From: Verrucomicrobiota bacterium | Lineage (GTDB): Bacteria; Verrucomicrobiota; Verrucomicrobiia; JADLBR01 | Assembly (NCBI GenBank): GCA_029560585.1 | Contig: JAKQKQ010000330.1 | Location: 1 to 64,000, forward strand | Length of the DNA stretch: 64,000 nucleotides | Direction: 5' to 3' | In this document: one piece after another, positions 36,087 to 44,868 of the stretch | How positions within the stretch are numbered: the first letter of the stretch is position 1 | Layout of the letters: each line of letters opens with the position of its first letter | Translations under genes and position numbers: made by a program | Notes under the pieces: model-generated | The model's input: the letters and a program-made list of their open reading frames with translations, nothing else | Told to the model about the DNA's origin: nothing | Database searches by the model: none

Positions 36087-37241
36087 ATGTTCTGGCAACG
36101 TCTCACGCGCGCGTGGTTCGGCATCCTGCTGGTGCCGCTGGTGATTACGACCGTCCCCGCCTGCGATGTTCCCGTTTTTCGTTACGCGCTGGAGCGCTGG
36201 CGTTCCGACGTCTACCAGCTCGTCGTCCTCCACCGCGGCCCGCTCGCCACCGCCGATCAGGCCAGGGTCGAGGCGCTTCGGGAGGAGTCGGTGGATGGCT
36301 CCGGCCACTGCAATCTCGACGTCATCTCGGCGGACATCGCGAATGACAAGTCCGTAGCCCCCCGCGATCTCTGGAAGCTCCAGAACCAGAAGGATGCCGC
36401 GCTCCCGTGGGCTGTCCTGCTGGCACCCGCGCAACGGGACACCCCGGCGACAGTGTGGGCGGGCCCGTTGGCCGAAGCCGACCCGGCCCGGCTGCTGGAT
36501 TCCCCTGCGCGAAGGGAACTCGTCAAACGCCTCGCGGCAGGGGAATCGGTCGTCTGGATTCTCCTCACCAGCGGCAAGGCCAAGGCCGACGCACAGGCCG
36601 CAAAACTCATCGGGGAGAAGACAAAATTGCTCGAACAAGAGCTGCGGTTGCCGGCCGGCATCGGCCAGCCCGGCTCCGAGGTGTTTTCAGAGATCCCCCT
36701 GAGAATAAAGTTCTCCACCCTCCAGATCGCGCGCGATGATCCGGCCGAACGCGTTTTGATCGACATGCTCATGGCGGGCCAGCCTTCGCTCGCCGAAGAA
36801 ATGGGCCCGCTGGCCTTCGCCTCGTTCGGCCGCGCCCGAATCCTCGGCGGCATCGGGGGCGAGGACATGAGTGAGGACGTCATCATCGAGGCCTCGAGCA
36901 TGCTCTGCGGCCCCTGCTCTTGCCAGATGAAGGAAATGAACCCGGGCTACGACCTGCTCACGCGCGCCAACTGGGACGACCTGATTACCGGAGAATTGAC
37001 CGGGCCCCACGAGATGCCCCCCCTCAAGGGGTTCTCCGAATTCGCGGATGCGGCGGCCCGCGGATCGGCCACGGGAACGATCGCGACCGGCGGCGCCCCC
37101 GCGAACCCGCACGAGGCCGCGGCTTCGAACGGCGGCGCCCTCATCAGATCCGTCGTGATCATCGTCGCCCTCGCTTTTTGCGTGCTCGGCGCGGCATCGC
37201 TATACATGATCCGAGGCCGAAACCCCCGAATGCCCCGATGA
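36087..37241 (+). CDS. Membrane-anchored protein of unknown function linked to an ABC exporter
   Basis: A 384-residue protein. An N-terminal hydrophobic segment (about 9-25, WFGILLVPLVITTVPAC) acts as signal or anchor, and a C-terminal helix (about 353-375) as second anchor, leaving about 325 residues outside the cytoplasm. The outer part starts VFRYALERWRSDVYQLVVLHRG and has a CGPCSC cluster (Cys274, Cys277, Cys279) that could bind metal or be redox-active. Ala/Gly-rich linker residues precede the last helix. The stop overlaps the permease start by four bases (ATGA at 37238), and the permease overlaps the ATPase likewise, so the three form one coupled operon. Function not recognised; probably an accessory or sensor of the exporter. 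Confidence 0.7.
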   Translation: MFWQRLTRAWFGILLVPLVITTVPACDVPVFRYALERWRSDVYQLVVLHRGPLATADQARVEALREESVDGSGHCNLDVISADIANDKSVAPRDLWKLQNQKDAALPWAVLLAPAQRDTPATVWAGPLAEADPARLLDSPARRELVKRLAAGESVVWILLTSGKAKADAQAAKLIGEKTKLLEQELRLPAGIGQPGSEVFSEIPLRIKFSTLQIARDDPAERVLIDMLMAGQPSLAEEMGPLAFASFGRARILGGIGGEDMSEDVIIEASSMLCGPCSCQMKEMNPGYDLLTRANWDDLITGELTGPHEMPPLKGFSEFADAAARGSATGTIATGGAPANPHEAAASNGGALIRSVVIIVALAFCVLGAASLYMIRGRNPRMPR

Positions 37242-38506
37242 CCATCTGGCGCCTCATCCTCCGCGAGATAACCCACCGCAAGATCGGTTTCGCCCTGGGA
37301 CTGCTGTCCGTCTGCATCGCCGTGGCCACCCTCGCGGGCGCCATGACCCTCCTCCGCGCGCACGATCTACGCACCGACCAGATCGTCGCCGCCAAGGAGG
37401 CCGAGACCCAGCGCGAGATGGCCAAGATGGAGGACGACTACCGCAAGATCATGAAGGACCTCGGTTTCAACGTCCTCATCCTCCCAAAGGACCAGAACCT
37501 GGCCGATCTCTACGCCGACGATTTCGCGTCCAAATACATGCCCGAGGAGTACGTCGATCGCCTCGCGAAATCCGACATCGTCACGATCCAGCACCTGCTG
37601 CCCAGCCTCCAGCAGAAGGCACGCTGGCCCGAGCAGGGCGACCGCACCGTCATCGTGATCGGCACCCGTGGCGAAGTGCCCTATGCCCAGCGCACGGCCA
37701 AATCGCCCATCCTCGAGGCTGTCCGCCCGGGGACCATCGTTCTGGGATACGAGTTGCACCGGGGAGCCAAGGTCAAGGAGGGCGACACCATCGCGCTCAT
37801 GGGCCGCCAGTTCAAGGTGGCCAAGTGCCACGGCGAGCGCGGCAACAAAGACGACATCACCGCCTGGATCAGCCTCAGGGAGGCGCAGGAGATCTTCCGT
37901 CGGCCCGGACAGATCAACGGCATCCTCGCGCTCGAGTGCGTGTGCGCCGCCGACAGCCTCGAGAAAGTCCGCGCCGACATCGCCACCATTCTCCCCGATA
38001 CCCAGGTCATAGAGTTCGCCTCGCAGGTCATCGCGCGCGCCGAGGCGCGACGCCGTGCCGCGGAGGCCGCCCGCGCCGCCATCGAGTCGGAGAAACGGCA
38101 AAGGGCCAAGTTGCGCTCTGAGCGCGAGGCTTTCGCCGCCGTCCTCGTCCCAATCGCCCTCGTCGGCTGCATGGCGTGGATAGGGCTCTCCACGTTCGGC
38201 AACGTCCGCGACCGCCGGGCCGAGATCGGCGTGCTGCGCGCACTCGGCGTCCGGTCGAACCAGATCCTCGCCGTCTTCCTTGGCAAGGCCGCCGTCATCG
38301 GCATCGCCGGCGGTATCGCGGGCTGCGCCGCGGGTTTCTTCGCGGGCACCGCCTGGGGCGACGTCGGCGATATCCCATCCCTCTTCCAGCCCGGCCTGGT
38401 CGTGGCCTCGGTCGGGCTGGCCCCAATTCTCGCCCTCATCGCGGCCTGGCTTCCCGCCCTGTTGGCCTCGCAGCAAGACCCCGCCATCGTCCTCCGCGAA
38501 GAATGA
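37238..38506 (+). CDS. MacB/FtsX-type ABC transporter permease
   Basis: A 422-residue permease with the usual four-helix layout: one helix near residues 15-38, a large extracytoplasmic domain (about 45-290), then three helices (about 300-320, 345-370, 380-405). The coupling segment RDRRAEIGVLRALGV lies between helices two and three, and the C-terminus ends with the common QQDPAIVLREE. The extracytoplasmic domain begins with a charged helix (VAAKEAETQREMAKMEDDYRK). It is translationally coupled on both sides (ATGA overlaps). Such systems move lipoproteins or small molecules by mechanotransmission; cargo unknown. Confidence 0.88.
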   Translation: MTIWRLILREITHRKIGFALGLLSVCIAVATLAGAMTLLRAHDLRTDQIVAAKEAETQREMAKMEDDYRKIMKDLGFNVLILPKDQNLADLYADDFASKYMPEEYVDRLAKSDIVTIQHLLPSLQQKARWPEQGDRTVIVIGTRGEVPYAQRTAKSPILEAVRPGTIVLGYELHRGAKVKEGDTIALMGRQFKVAKCHGERGNKDDITAWISLREAQEIFRRPGQINGILALECVCAADSLEKVRADIATILPDTQVIEFASQVIARAEARRRAAEAARAAIESEKRQRAKLRSEREAFAAVLVPIALVGCMAWIGLSTFGNVRDRRAEIGVLRALGVRSNQILAVFLGKAAVIGIAGGIAGCAAGFFAGTAWGDVGDIPSLFQPGLVVASVGLAPILALIAAWLPALLASQQDPAIVLREE

Positions 38507-39174
38507 GCGACCCCGTCCTCCAGATCCAGAACCTCAAGAAAACCTACGCGGGACCATCCGGCGCGGTGGGGGCCGTGGCCGACATCTCACTGTCGGTCGC
38601 CGGAGGGGAATTCATCGCGATCCACGGCCCCAGTGGCTGCGGGAAATCCACCCTGCTACTCGCCTCCGGCGGCCTGCTGGCACCTGACTCGGGCACTGTC
38701 TCGGTGGCCGGCAAGGATCTCTATGCGATGTCCGGCGACGAGCGCGCCCGGCACCGCGCCGCGAGAATCGGCTTCGTCTTCCAGCAGTTCCACCTCATCC
38801 CTTACCTCGATGTCCTCGACAACGTTGTCGCGCCCACCATGGCGCTGCCGATAGCCGATGGCAAAGGGAAGGCCCACGAGCTGATCTCGCGCTTTGGACT
38901 CGACCAACGGATCCACCACGTGCCCGCGGCCCTCAGCACGGGCGAACGCCAGCGCGTCGCCCTCGCCCGCGCACTCCTGCACGACCCGCCGCTCCTGCTC
39001 GCCGACGAGCCCACCGGCAACCTCGATGAGGCCAACGGCGAAGCTGTCCTCGCATACCTCGCCGAGTTCGCCGCGGCCGGCGGCGCGGTGTTGCTCGTGA
39101 CCCACGACCCGAAAGCCGCCAGGCACGCCTCTCGAACCGTCCTCATGCGAGATGGCAGAATCTCAAAAACGTAG
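38503..39174 (+). CDS. ABC transporter ATP-binding protein, LolD/MacB type
   Basis: A 223-residue ATPase. Walker A is GPSGCGKST (42-50), the Q-loop lies in FVFQQFHLIP, the signature is LSTGERQ (144-150) and Walker B is LLLADEP (164-170) with following TGNLD. It is the partner of the permease just upstream, overlapping it by four bases. It shares the same branch as the ATPase at 953-1642 but is not its close copy. The start at 38503 is fixed by homology; the long upstream reading is a shadow of the permease gene. Confidence 0.92.
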   Translation: MSDPVLQIQNLKKTYAGPSGAVGAVADISLSVAGGEFIAIHGPSGCGKSTLLLASGGLLAPDSGTVSVAGKDLYAMSGDERARHRAARIGFVFQQFHLIPYLDVLDNVVAPTMALPIADGKGKAHELISRFGLDQRIHHVPAALSTGERQRVALARALLHDPPLLLADEPTGNLDEANGEAVLAYLAEFAAAGGAVLLVTHDPKAARHASRTVLMRDGRISKT

Positions 39175-39248
39175 GGTCGTGCTTGCGCGCGTTTGGCTTT
39201 GACAGGGCGGAGCCGGTGGCAGACGCTCCGGTCCCGTCGTCCAACAAC

Positions 39249-41042
39249 ATGAATATGGGTCGTGCAGGCCTCGCGGCCACCGGCATGGTTTGGTTGCTCG
39301 CGCTCGCCCCGGCGGGCGCGGGAACCATCGGCGGCCGCGTGTTTCTGGATGCCAACCGCAACGGGTCATGGGACCCGGGCGAGCAGGGCGTCTCCCAATG
39401 CGTGGTGTCCGACGAGCGCACGCTTGCCCGGAGTGACGGCGACGGCCTTTATCGGCTGGCGCTGCCGGACGGACCCGCCGCCGTCTTCGTCGTCAATGCG
39501 CCAGGCACGTGGCCGATGCGGCGATGGTGGACCCACGTGGCGGACGGCAGTGCCAATATCACGCGCGACTTCCCACTGGAGGCCGCTCGGCAGGACGGAC
39601 CCCTCTATTTCGTGCAGGGCACCGACCCGCACATCCACACCAACGTCGTGGAACAGTACCTCCGCTACATCGAACACGTGAACAAGTTGCCCGTGCCCGT
39701 CCAATTCGTCGTGCACACGGGCGACCTGGCCATCGATACAACCCGCGCCAGCATGGAGCGCGCCAACGAGCTTTTCGACCTCTACGAAAGCACGAGCAAG
39801 GCCCTCGGGCCGCCCCTGCGAAATCTCATGGGCAACCACGACATCCCCGGCATCGCGAACCCGAAGGTCACGGGTGCCGAACCCGGGTTCGGCAAGGCGC
39901 TCTACCGCCAGCGGCTGGGCCCGGCAACTTACGCGTTCCGCCACGGGCCGTATCACTTCATCGCGCTCGATGGAACGACCGTCAATGATCGGACCCTGAC
40001 CTATGGCCTGACCCGGGAGTCGGCCGATTGGGCGATCGCTTACCTTGCCGGAGTGGGGTCCGACGAGCCGATCATCCTGATGATGCACGAGCCGATGTTT
40101 CCCGAGTTGGGCGGCGTGCGCCAGCCGGAGACGCCCGAGACGCGCCCGAACGAATGGCGCCTGAAGGCGGCGCTCCAGGGGAAGAAGCTGCTCATGACGC
40201 TGGCGGGCCACGTTCACGGTCGCTCGGAAACAACATGGGCCGGCGCACCGCACATCCTCGGCGGGGCGATCTCCTACGCCTGGCACGGCATCCTGCCGTA
40301 TCCGCCGATGCCGCTGGGTTACGTGCTGTTCCGGCTTGAGGGAACCGAACAGGAACACGTTTACCTCGACTGGGCGGAGGAACGCTCGATCGATATCGCG
40401 ATGCCGTCGTTCACCAGTCTGGTTCGGGGGCGCCAGAGAATCAGCGGGATCGTCGCCGATCTCGCGCGCGAAATCACCGGCGTGGAATGCCTGCTGGCCG
40501 GCCAGACGGCAAAGGCAGACGTCGTCCGCCGGGGGAACCTTGCGGCCGCCTTCGAGATGGAACTCGACTCATCAGCCCTCGAAGACGGCACGTATGATCT
40601 GCGCGTGATAGCCCGCGGCGGCTCCAGGCAATGGGAAGAACGCCAGCCGGTCGTGGTCGCCAACGGCCGCGCATCCCACTTCAGACCCGCTGGCGGCGCG
40701 CGGCTGACATTCCGCCTGCAGGGCACGATCGGCACCGATAACCGCATCCTCTTCAACGGCCAGCCCCTCGCCACCGTGCCGCCCGATGCGCCAGCACCGC
40801 GAGGGCTAGCGTTCGACGTTCCCGCCGAGCGCCTGCGCCGCCTCAACGAGATAGCCATTATCCCCGCGACCGGGGCCGGGTCAAAAGCCGGGGCCGTGAT
40901 CACCGACATCGGACTCGAATACGAGGGCCAGCGATGGTCGGATGCCCGCTACTCTCCGCTCGCCCGCCGGATGCCCGCCGCACCCAAACCCGGCGCCCCC
41001 GCCCAGGTGGTTGCCTTCATCGATATCGCCGGCGAGAGATAG
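39249..41042 (+). CDS. Secreted calcineurin-like metallophosphoesterase with N- and C-terminal accessory domains
   Basis: A 597-residue exported protein with a signal peptide (about 1-25, ending APAGAG). Residues about 27-110 form a small beta-sandwich start domain with a calcium-loop-like VFLDANRNGSWDPGEQ, seen in the MetallophosN type. The catalytic domain (about 115-395) carries all motifs: GTDPHIH, HTGDLAID, LMGNHDIPG, MMHEP and LAGHVHG. The last 200 residues form a beta-rich C-terminal domain. It probably cleaves phosphate esters or diesters with a two-metal centre in the periplasm. The start is one of two nearby ATGs (39249, 39255); no clear ribosome-binding site. It lies 74 bases after the ABC operon. 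Confidence 0.85.
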   Translation: MNMGRAGLAATGMVWLLALAPAGAGTIGGRVFLDANRNGSWDPGEQGVSQCVVSDERTLARSDGDGLYRLALPDGPAAVFVVNAPGTWPMRRWWTHVADGSANITRDFPLEAARQDGPLYFVQGTDPHIHTNVVEQYLRYIEHVNKLPVPVQFVVHTGDLAIDTTRASMERANELFDLYESTSKALGPPLRNLMGNHDIPGIANPKVTGAEPGFGKALYRQRLGPATYAFRHGPYHFIALDGTTVNDRTLTYGLTRESADWAIAYLAGVGSDEPIILMMHEPMFPELGGVRQPETPETRPNEWRLKAALQGKKLLMTLAGHVHGRSETTWAGAPHILGGAISYAWHGILPYPPMPLGYVLFRLEGTEQEHVYLDWAEERSIDIAMPSFTSLVRGRQRISGIVADLAREITGVECLLAGQTAKADVVRRGNLAAAFEMELDSSALEDGTYDLRVIARGGSRQWEERQPVVVANGRASHFRPAGGARLTFRLQGTIGTDNRILFNGQPLATVPPDAPAPRGLAFDVPAERLRRLNEIAIIPATGAGSKAGAVITDIGLEYEGQRWSDARYSPLARRMPAAPKPGAPAQVVAFIDIAGER

Positions 41043-41122
41043 AGAAGCGCATTCCGGGACAAATGTGGGCTCATCCGGATCGCCCCTCGACCATCCGCTC
41101 ACAAGGGCGAGAACGCATGATT

Positions 41123-41151
41123 TTGACAGATCGACGGCAGCGCGTTACGTT
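41123..41151 (+). promoter_or_regulatory. Candidate sigma-70-type promoter upstream of the zincin-like gene
   Basis: A perfect TTGACA at 41123-41128 is followed after exactly 17 bases by TACGTT at 41146-41151, about 40 bases before the gene start. The -10 hexamer is weak (three of six). Confidence 0.4.
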
Positions 41152-41189
41152 CGCTACGAGGGCCATCGGCGAGAGAGGAGGGTGACATC

Positions 41190-42443
41190 ATGCGGAAGGG
41201 CGCACTGGTCGCGTACATTTTGATCGGCTTGTTCGGCGGCGCACTGGGGCAAGGGGATAACGAACAGGAAACGCGGCGGGTCGCCTACGCGGCAAAGGTC
41301 GCCGAGATGATCCACATCTACGACGGGCAGCTATTCGGAAAATGGATCTGCCTGGGAAGTCCGGAGAGGTTCCGGACCGCCCTCATGCGACCGGACCTCC
41401 GCATTGTTGTCACAGGGAGCGGCTCGGATGCGCAATACATCCCGAATTCGCGCGTGCTGGAGATTCCCGCCGAACCGGCGACCTACCTGCGGAGCATCTC
41501 CTCCTCCCATCCGAACAGCGGTTTGCTGTGGCACGAGACGATTCACGTCATGAGCCATGATCACCAGACGGGCCGGGCAACGCCGCCCGCCCCCTTTCGT
41601 TCCTTTCCGCCCACAATTGCCGATCCGAAGGAGGGCATCGACGCGGCGAGGGACCACTACTACATAGAATGGGCCGAGAACGCGATGGAAGGGCTCATCT
41701 GGCTGGTCCGACTGGAGAACAAACTGCGGGCCGGCGGCACCGCGGTGCCTCCCCCGGATGCGGCCAACGAAACACGAGGGTGCTGGCAAAACTTCCTGAA
41801 GAGCTACAACTCTTCCAAGTCGCACGCCGTGCCCAACGACAAGGAGCGCAAGGAACTTGAGGTGATGACAGGGTTCCACGTTGACGCAAACGAGATCCTC
41901 AGCGGCTATCTGGCCCTGGGTTACCCGCTCGAGTATTTTGGGGACTATGCCACGGACCCGGAAATCTGGGCACTCTTCCCGGGTGCGGACGAGCTCGTCG
42001 CCCAGGGTCTCAAAACCAGCCAGGCCAGAAACCCGATGGAGAAGCTATCCGTGACGTTCATCCGATCCTGGGTGGACGGGCCTCCGGGACGGAACTGTAC
42101 TGTCCAGCTCACCGTCTTCGGCTCGATCGAGGTCTCCCGCGCATTTTGGAATGCCGCCGTGCGCTCCCCCCTCGCCACCCCCGTCCCGGACATCGGGGAG
42201 GAGGCCCTCTTGTTCAAAGACAACGGCCAGCCGCATTATGTGGTGGCCCGATTCTGGAACTGCCACCTGCTGCATGCCGACGAGATGATACAATCCGGCG
42301 CCCCCGGCGTCCCACCCACCATCGTGCGAAGCATGCCAAGTGCGGGGGTGATGCGACGAATGCTACACCGCATCGAGAAGCGCGGCAGCCCCCCGTTCGT
42401 GCCGGGACTGCTGACCGCCGTGCCGGCGCCGACGGCGCCGTAG
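41190..42443 (+). CDS. Exported zincin-like protein of unknown family
   Basis: A 417-residue protein with a short signal peptide (about 1-21). A zinc-protease motif HETIH lies at residues 115-119 within LLWHETIHVMSHDH, and a glutamate-rich helix (YIEWAENAMEGL, 158-169) about 40 residues later could give the third ligand, as in gluzincins. The rest has scattered Trp and Cys residues and a beta-rich C-terminal half. I do not recognise a named family. A GGAGGG ribosome-binding site lies eight bases before the ATG. It stands alone between the metallophosphoesterase and molybdate operon. Secreted peptidase is the most economical guess, unproven. Confidence 0.6.
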   Translation: MRKGALVAYILIGLFGGALGQGDNEQETRRVAYAAKVAEMIHIYDGQLFGKWICLGSPERFRTALMRPDLRIVVTGSGSDAQYIPNSRVLEIPAEPATYLRSISSSHPNSGLLWHETIHVMSHDHQTGRATPPAPFRSFPPTIADPKEGIDAARDHYYIEWAENAMEGLIWLVRLENKLRAGGTAVPPPDAANETRGCWQNFLKSYNSSKSHAVPNDKERKELEVMTGFHVDANEILSGYLALGYPLEYFGDYATDPEIWALFPGADELVAQGLKTSQARNPMEKLSVTFIRSWVDGPPGRNCTVQLTVFGSIEVSRAFWNAAVRSPLATPVPDIGEEALLFKDNGQPHYVVARFWNCHLLHADEMIQSGAPGVPPTIVRSMPSAGVMRRMLHRIEKRGSPPFVPGLLTAVPAPTAP

Positions 42444-42514
42444 GCCGTGCCGCCGGCACACGGGGACGGATCGGGCTTTCCATGCAAGCCCGTTGCAATA
42501 ACCTTGTGATCGTC

Positions 42515-44035
42515 ATGCGAAGGCACAAGCGCCACACCACTCGGGCCGCCATCAATGCATCATGGCTCATCGTCCCGCTGTCCATAGTCGCCATCCTGAT
42601 CTTGGCCCTGCTCTTGTTCCGGCATCCAGGCGGCAGGATCACCGCGGGCGGTGACCTCGTCGTGTTCTGTGCCGCCGGCATCAAGCCGCCCACGGACGCC
42701 ACGGCCACCGATTACCAGAAGGAATACGGCAGCCCCATCCAACTGCAGTACGGCGGCTCCGGCACGCTCCTCAATAACCTCCGCATCAGCCACGCGGGCG
42801 ACATCTATATTGCCGCCGACGAGAGCTACATCCGCCTCGCGCGCGAGCGGGGCCTGATTGCCGAAACCTTGCCGCTCGCCCGCCAGCACCCCGTCATCGC
42901 TGTCCGCAAGGGCAACCCCAAAGGCATCCGGTCGCTCGACGACCTGCGCAGGGACGGCGTCGCCGTCGCCCTCGCCAACCCGGAGGCCGCCTCTATCGGA
43001 AAACTGACGAAAGACACCCTCGATAAACTGGGGCGCTGGACCCCGCTCGCGGCCCGCGTCAAAGTCTTCAAGCCCACCGTCGGCGATGTCGCCAACGACG
43101 TGAAGCTCGGATCCGTTGACGCCGGCATCGTCTGGGACTCCACCGTGAGGCAATATCCCGAGCTCGAGGCCGTCGCCTCCGCCGAACTCGAACCCCACGT
43201 GGAGACCGTCACGCTCGCGATTCTAAAATCCAGCAAGCATCCCACCGCCGCCCTCCGCTTTGCCCGCTATCTCGCCGCCAGCGACAGGGGACTTCGCCAC
43301 TTTAAGGCCATGGGCTACACCCCGGTCGAAGGGGACGCGTGGGCCGAAACACCGGAACTGGTTCTGTTCAGCGGCGCGGTGAATCGCGTCGCCGTCGAGG
43401 ACGCCATCAAGGCCTTCGAGGAACGCGAGGGCGCCCGCATCACGCGGGTCTATAATGGCTGCGGCATCCTCGTCGCGCAGATGAAGGCCGGTGGCCGCCC
43501 GGACGCCTACCTCACCTGCGACGAGTCATTCGTGCCGCCCGTGGCCGACCTGTTTGATGACGGCCTCGTCCGCATGTCCGAGACCGACATCGTCATCGTC
43601 GCGCCCAAGGGCAATCCCAAGAACATCCGCACCCTCCAGGACCTCGCCCGCCCCGGGCTGCGCATCGGCATCACCAACCCCGAGCAGAGCACCCTCGGCG
43701 CCCTCACGCAGTCGCTCCTCTCGAAGGCCGGCATCAGGGACCAGGTCTTGAAGAACGTCGTCACCATGACGCCCACCGCCGACATGCTGCTCAACGAGAC
43801 GCGCACGGGCGCCCTGGACGCCGCCGTGGTCTATATCGCCAACGCCAACAAGGCCCGCGACCATCTGGAGATCAGCCCGCTGAAAATCCCCGGCTCCGTC
43901 GCCGTCCAGACATTCAGCGTCGCGAAGAATTCCAAACACAAGCAACTCGTCGGCCGCCTGCTGGAAGCCCTCCGCACCGCCGAGCAAGACAGCCGATACG
44001 AGGCCGCGGGCTTCCGCGCGCGCCACGACCGGTGA
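42515..44035 (+). CDS. modA: Tandem-duplicated molybdate/tungstate-type substrate-binding protein (ModA-ModA)
   Basis: A 506-residue membrane-anchored binding protein. An N-terminal helix (about 14-35) is followed by two ModA-like domains in one chain. Domain 1 (about 48-270) has LVVFCAAGIKPPTDATATDY, GDIYIAADESYI and VRKGNPKGIRSLDDL. Domain 2 (about 279-500) has LVLFSGAVNRVAVEDAIKAF, PDAYLTCDESFV, APKGNPKNIRTLQDL and AVVYIANA. Corresponding motifs show an internal duplication. Ordinary ModA has one domain of about 230 residues. It is the first gene of a modABC-like operon, with a GTGA overlap into modB. ATG 42515 is chosen; 42482 is possible. Each lobe could bind one oxyanion outside the membrane. 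Confidence 0.85.
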   Translation: MRRHKRHTTRAAINASWLIVPLSIVAILILALLLFRHPGGRITAGGDLVVFCAAGIKPPTDATATDYQKEYGSPIQLQYGGSGTLLNNLRISHAGDIYIAADESYIRLARERGLIAETLPLARQHPVIAVRKGNPKGIRSLDDLRRDGVAVALANPEAASIGKLTKDTLDKLGRWTPLAARVKVFKPTVGDVANDVKLGSVDAGIVWDSTVRQYPELEAVASAELEPHVETVTLAILKSSKHPTAALRFARYLAASDRGLRHFKAMGYTPVEGDAWAETPELVLFSGAVNRVAVEDAIKAFEEREGARITRVYNGCGILVAQMKAGGRPDAYLTCDESFVPPVADLFDDGLVRMSETDIVIVAPKGNPKNIRTLQDLARPGLRIGITNPEQSTLGALTQSLLSKAGIRDQVLKNVVTMTPTADMLLNETRTGALDAAVVYIANANKARDHLEISPLKIPGSVAVQTFSVAKNSKHKQLVGRLLEALRTAEQDSRYEAAGFRARHDR

Positions 44036-44868
44036 ACCACGCCCCCACAGCCACGCCCCCAGCGGCACATCGCCCGGGACCCGATTGGCCATTCATCCTC
44101 GGCCTCGGCCTTCTCTCCTCCGTCTACATCATCCTCATCGTCGCCATGCTGGTGGCCGACGCCACATTCACCACCCCCGGCCATCTCCTGCACGCCCTCG
44201 CCAGCCCCGAAATCCGCTTCTCCGTCCGCCTCAGCCTGCTCTCCTGCACGCTCACCACGCTGCTCTCACTCTGGGTCTCGGTCCCCACCGCCTACCTCAT
44301 GTCCCGCTTCCGATTCCCCGGCAGGCGACTCATGGATGCGGTCCTCGACATCCCGATTGTCCTCCCGCCGCTGGTGGTCGGCATCAGCCTCCTCATCCTG
44401 TTTCAGACGCCGGTTGGGAAGATGATCGAGCGTCTCATTCCCATCACCTACGCGCTGCCCAGCGTCGTGATCGCCCAGTTCGCCGTCGCCTGCGCGTTCT
44501 CCGTGCGCACGATGCTCGTCACCTTCGACCAGATCTCTCCCCGCCGAGAAATTGTCGCCCTCACCCTGGGCTGCAACCGCTCTCAAGCCTTCTGGCGGGT
44601 CGCGTTCCCCGAAGCCCGCCGAGGCATGCTCACCGCGGCAACCCTCGCCTGGGCCCGCTCCCTCGGCGAATTCGGCCCCATCCTCGTGTTCTCCGGCGCC
44701 ACCCGATTTCGCACGGAGGTGCTTCCCACCACGGTCTTCCTCGAACTATCGGTCGGCAACCTCGAGGCCGCCGTCGCCGTTTCCCTTCTCATGATCCTCG
44801 CCGCCCTCGCCGTCCTCGGCATCGCCCGGGTGTTCGGCCTCCGGGCGCCACTGGAGAGAGTGCTGTGA
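44032..44868 (+). CDS. modB: Molybdate-type ABC transporter permease ModB
   Basis: A 278-residue permease starting at GTG that overlaps the modA stop by four bases. About six helices are visible. Family landmarks are the VSVPTAYLMSRFRFPGRR segment, VLDIPIVLPPLVVGISLLIL and the cytoplasmic EAA-type loop (AWARSLGEFGPILVFSGATR), which contains the SLGEFG motif typical of ModB/CysT permeases. It imports molybdate, tungstate or a related oxyanion with the adjacent binding protein and ATPase. Its stop overlaps the GTG start of the ATPase gene. Confidence 0.92.
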   Translation: MNHAPTATPPAAHRPGPDWPFILGLGLLSSVYIILIVAMLVADATFTTPGHLLHALASPEIRFSVRLSLLSCTLTTLLSLWVSVPTAYLMSRFRFPGRRLMDAVLDIPIVLPPLVVGISLLILFQTPVGKMIERLIPITYALPSVVIAQFAVACAFSVRTMLVTFDQISPRREIVALTLGCNRSQAFWRVAFPEARRGMLTAATLAWARSLGEFGPILVFSGATRFRTEVLPTTVFLELSVGNLEAAVAVSLLMILAALAVLGIARVFGLRAPLERVL

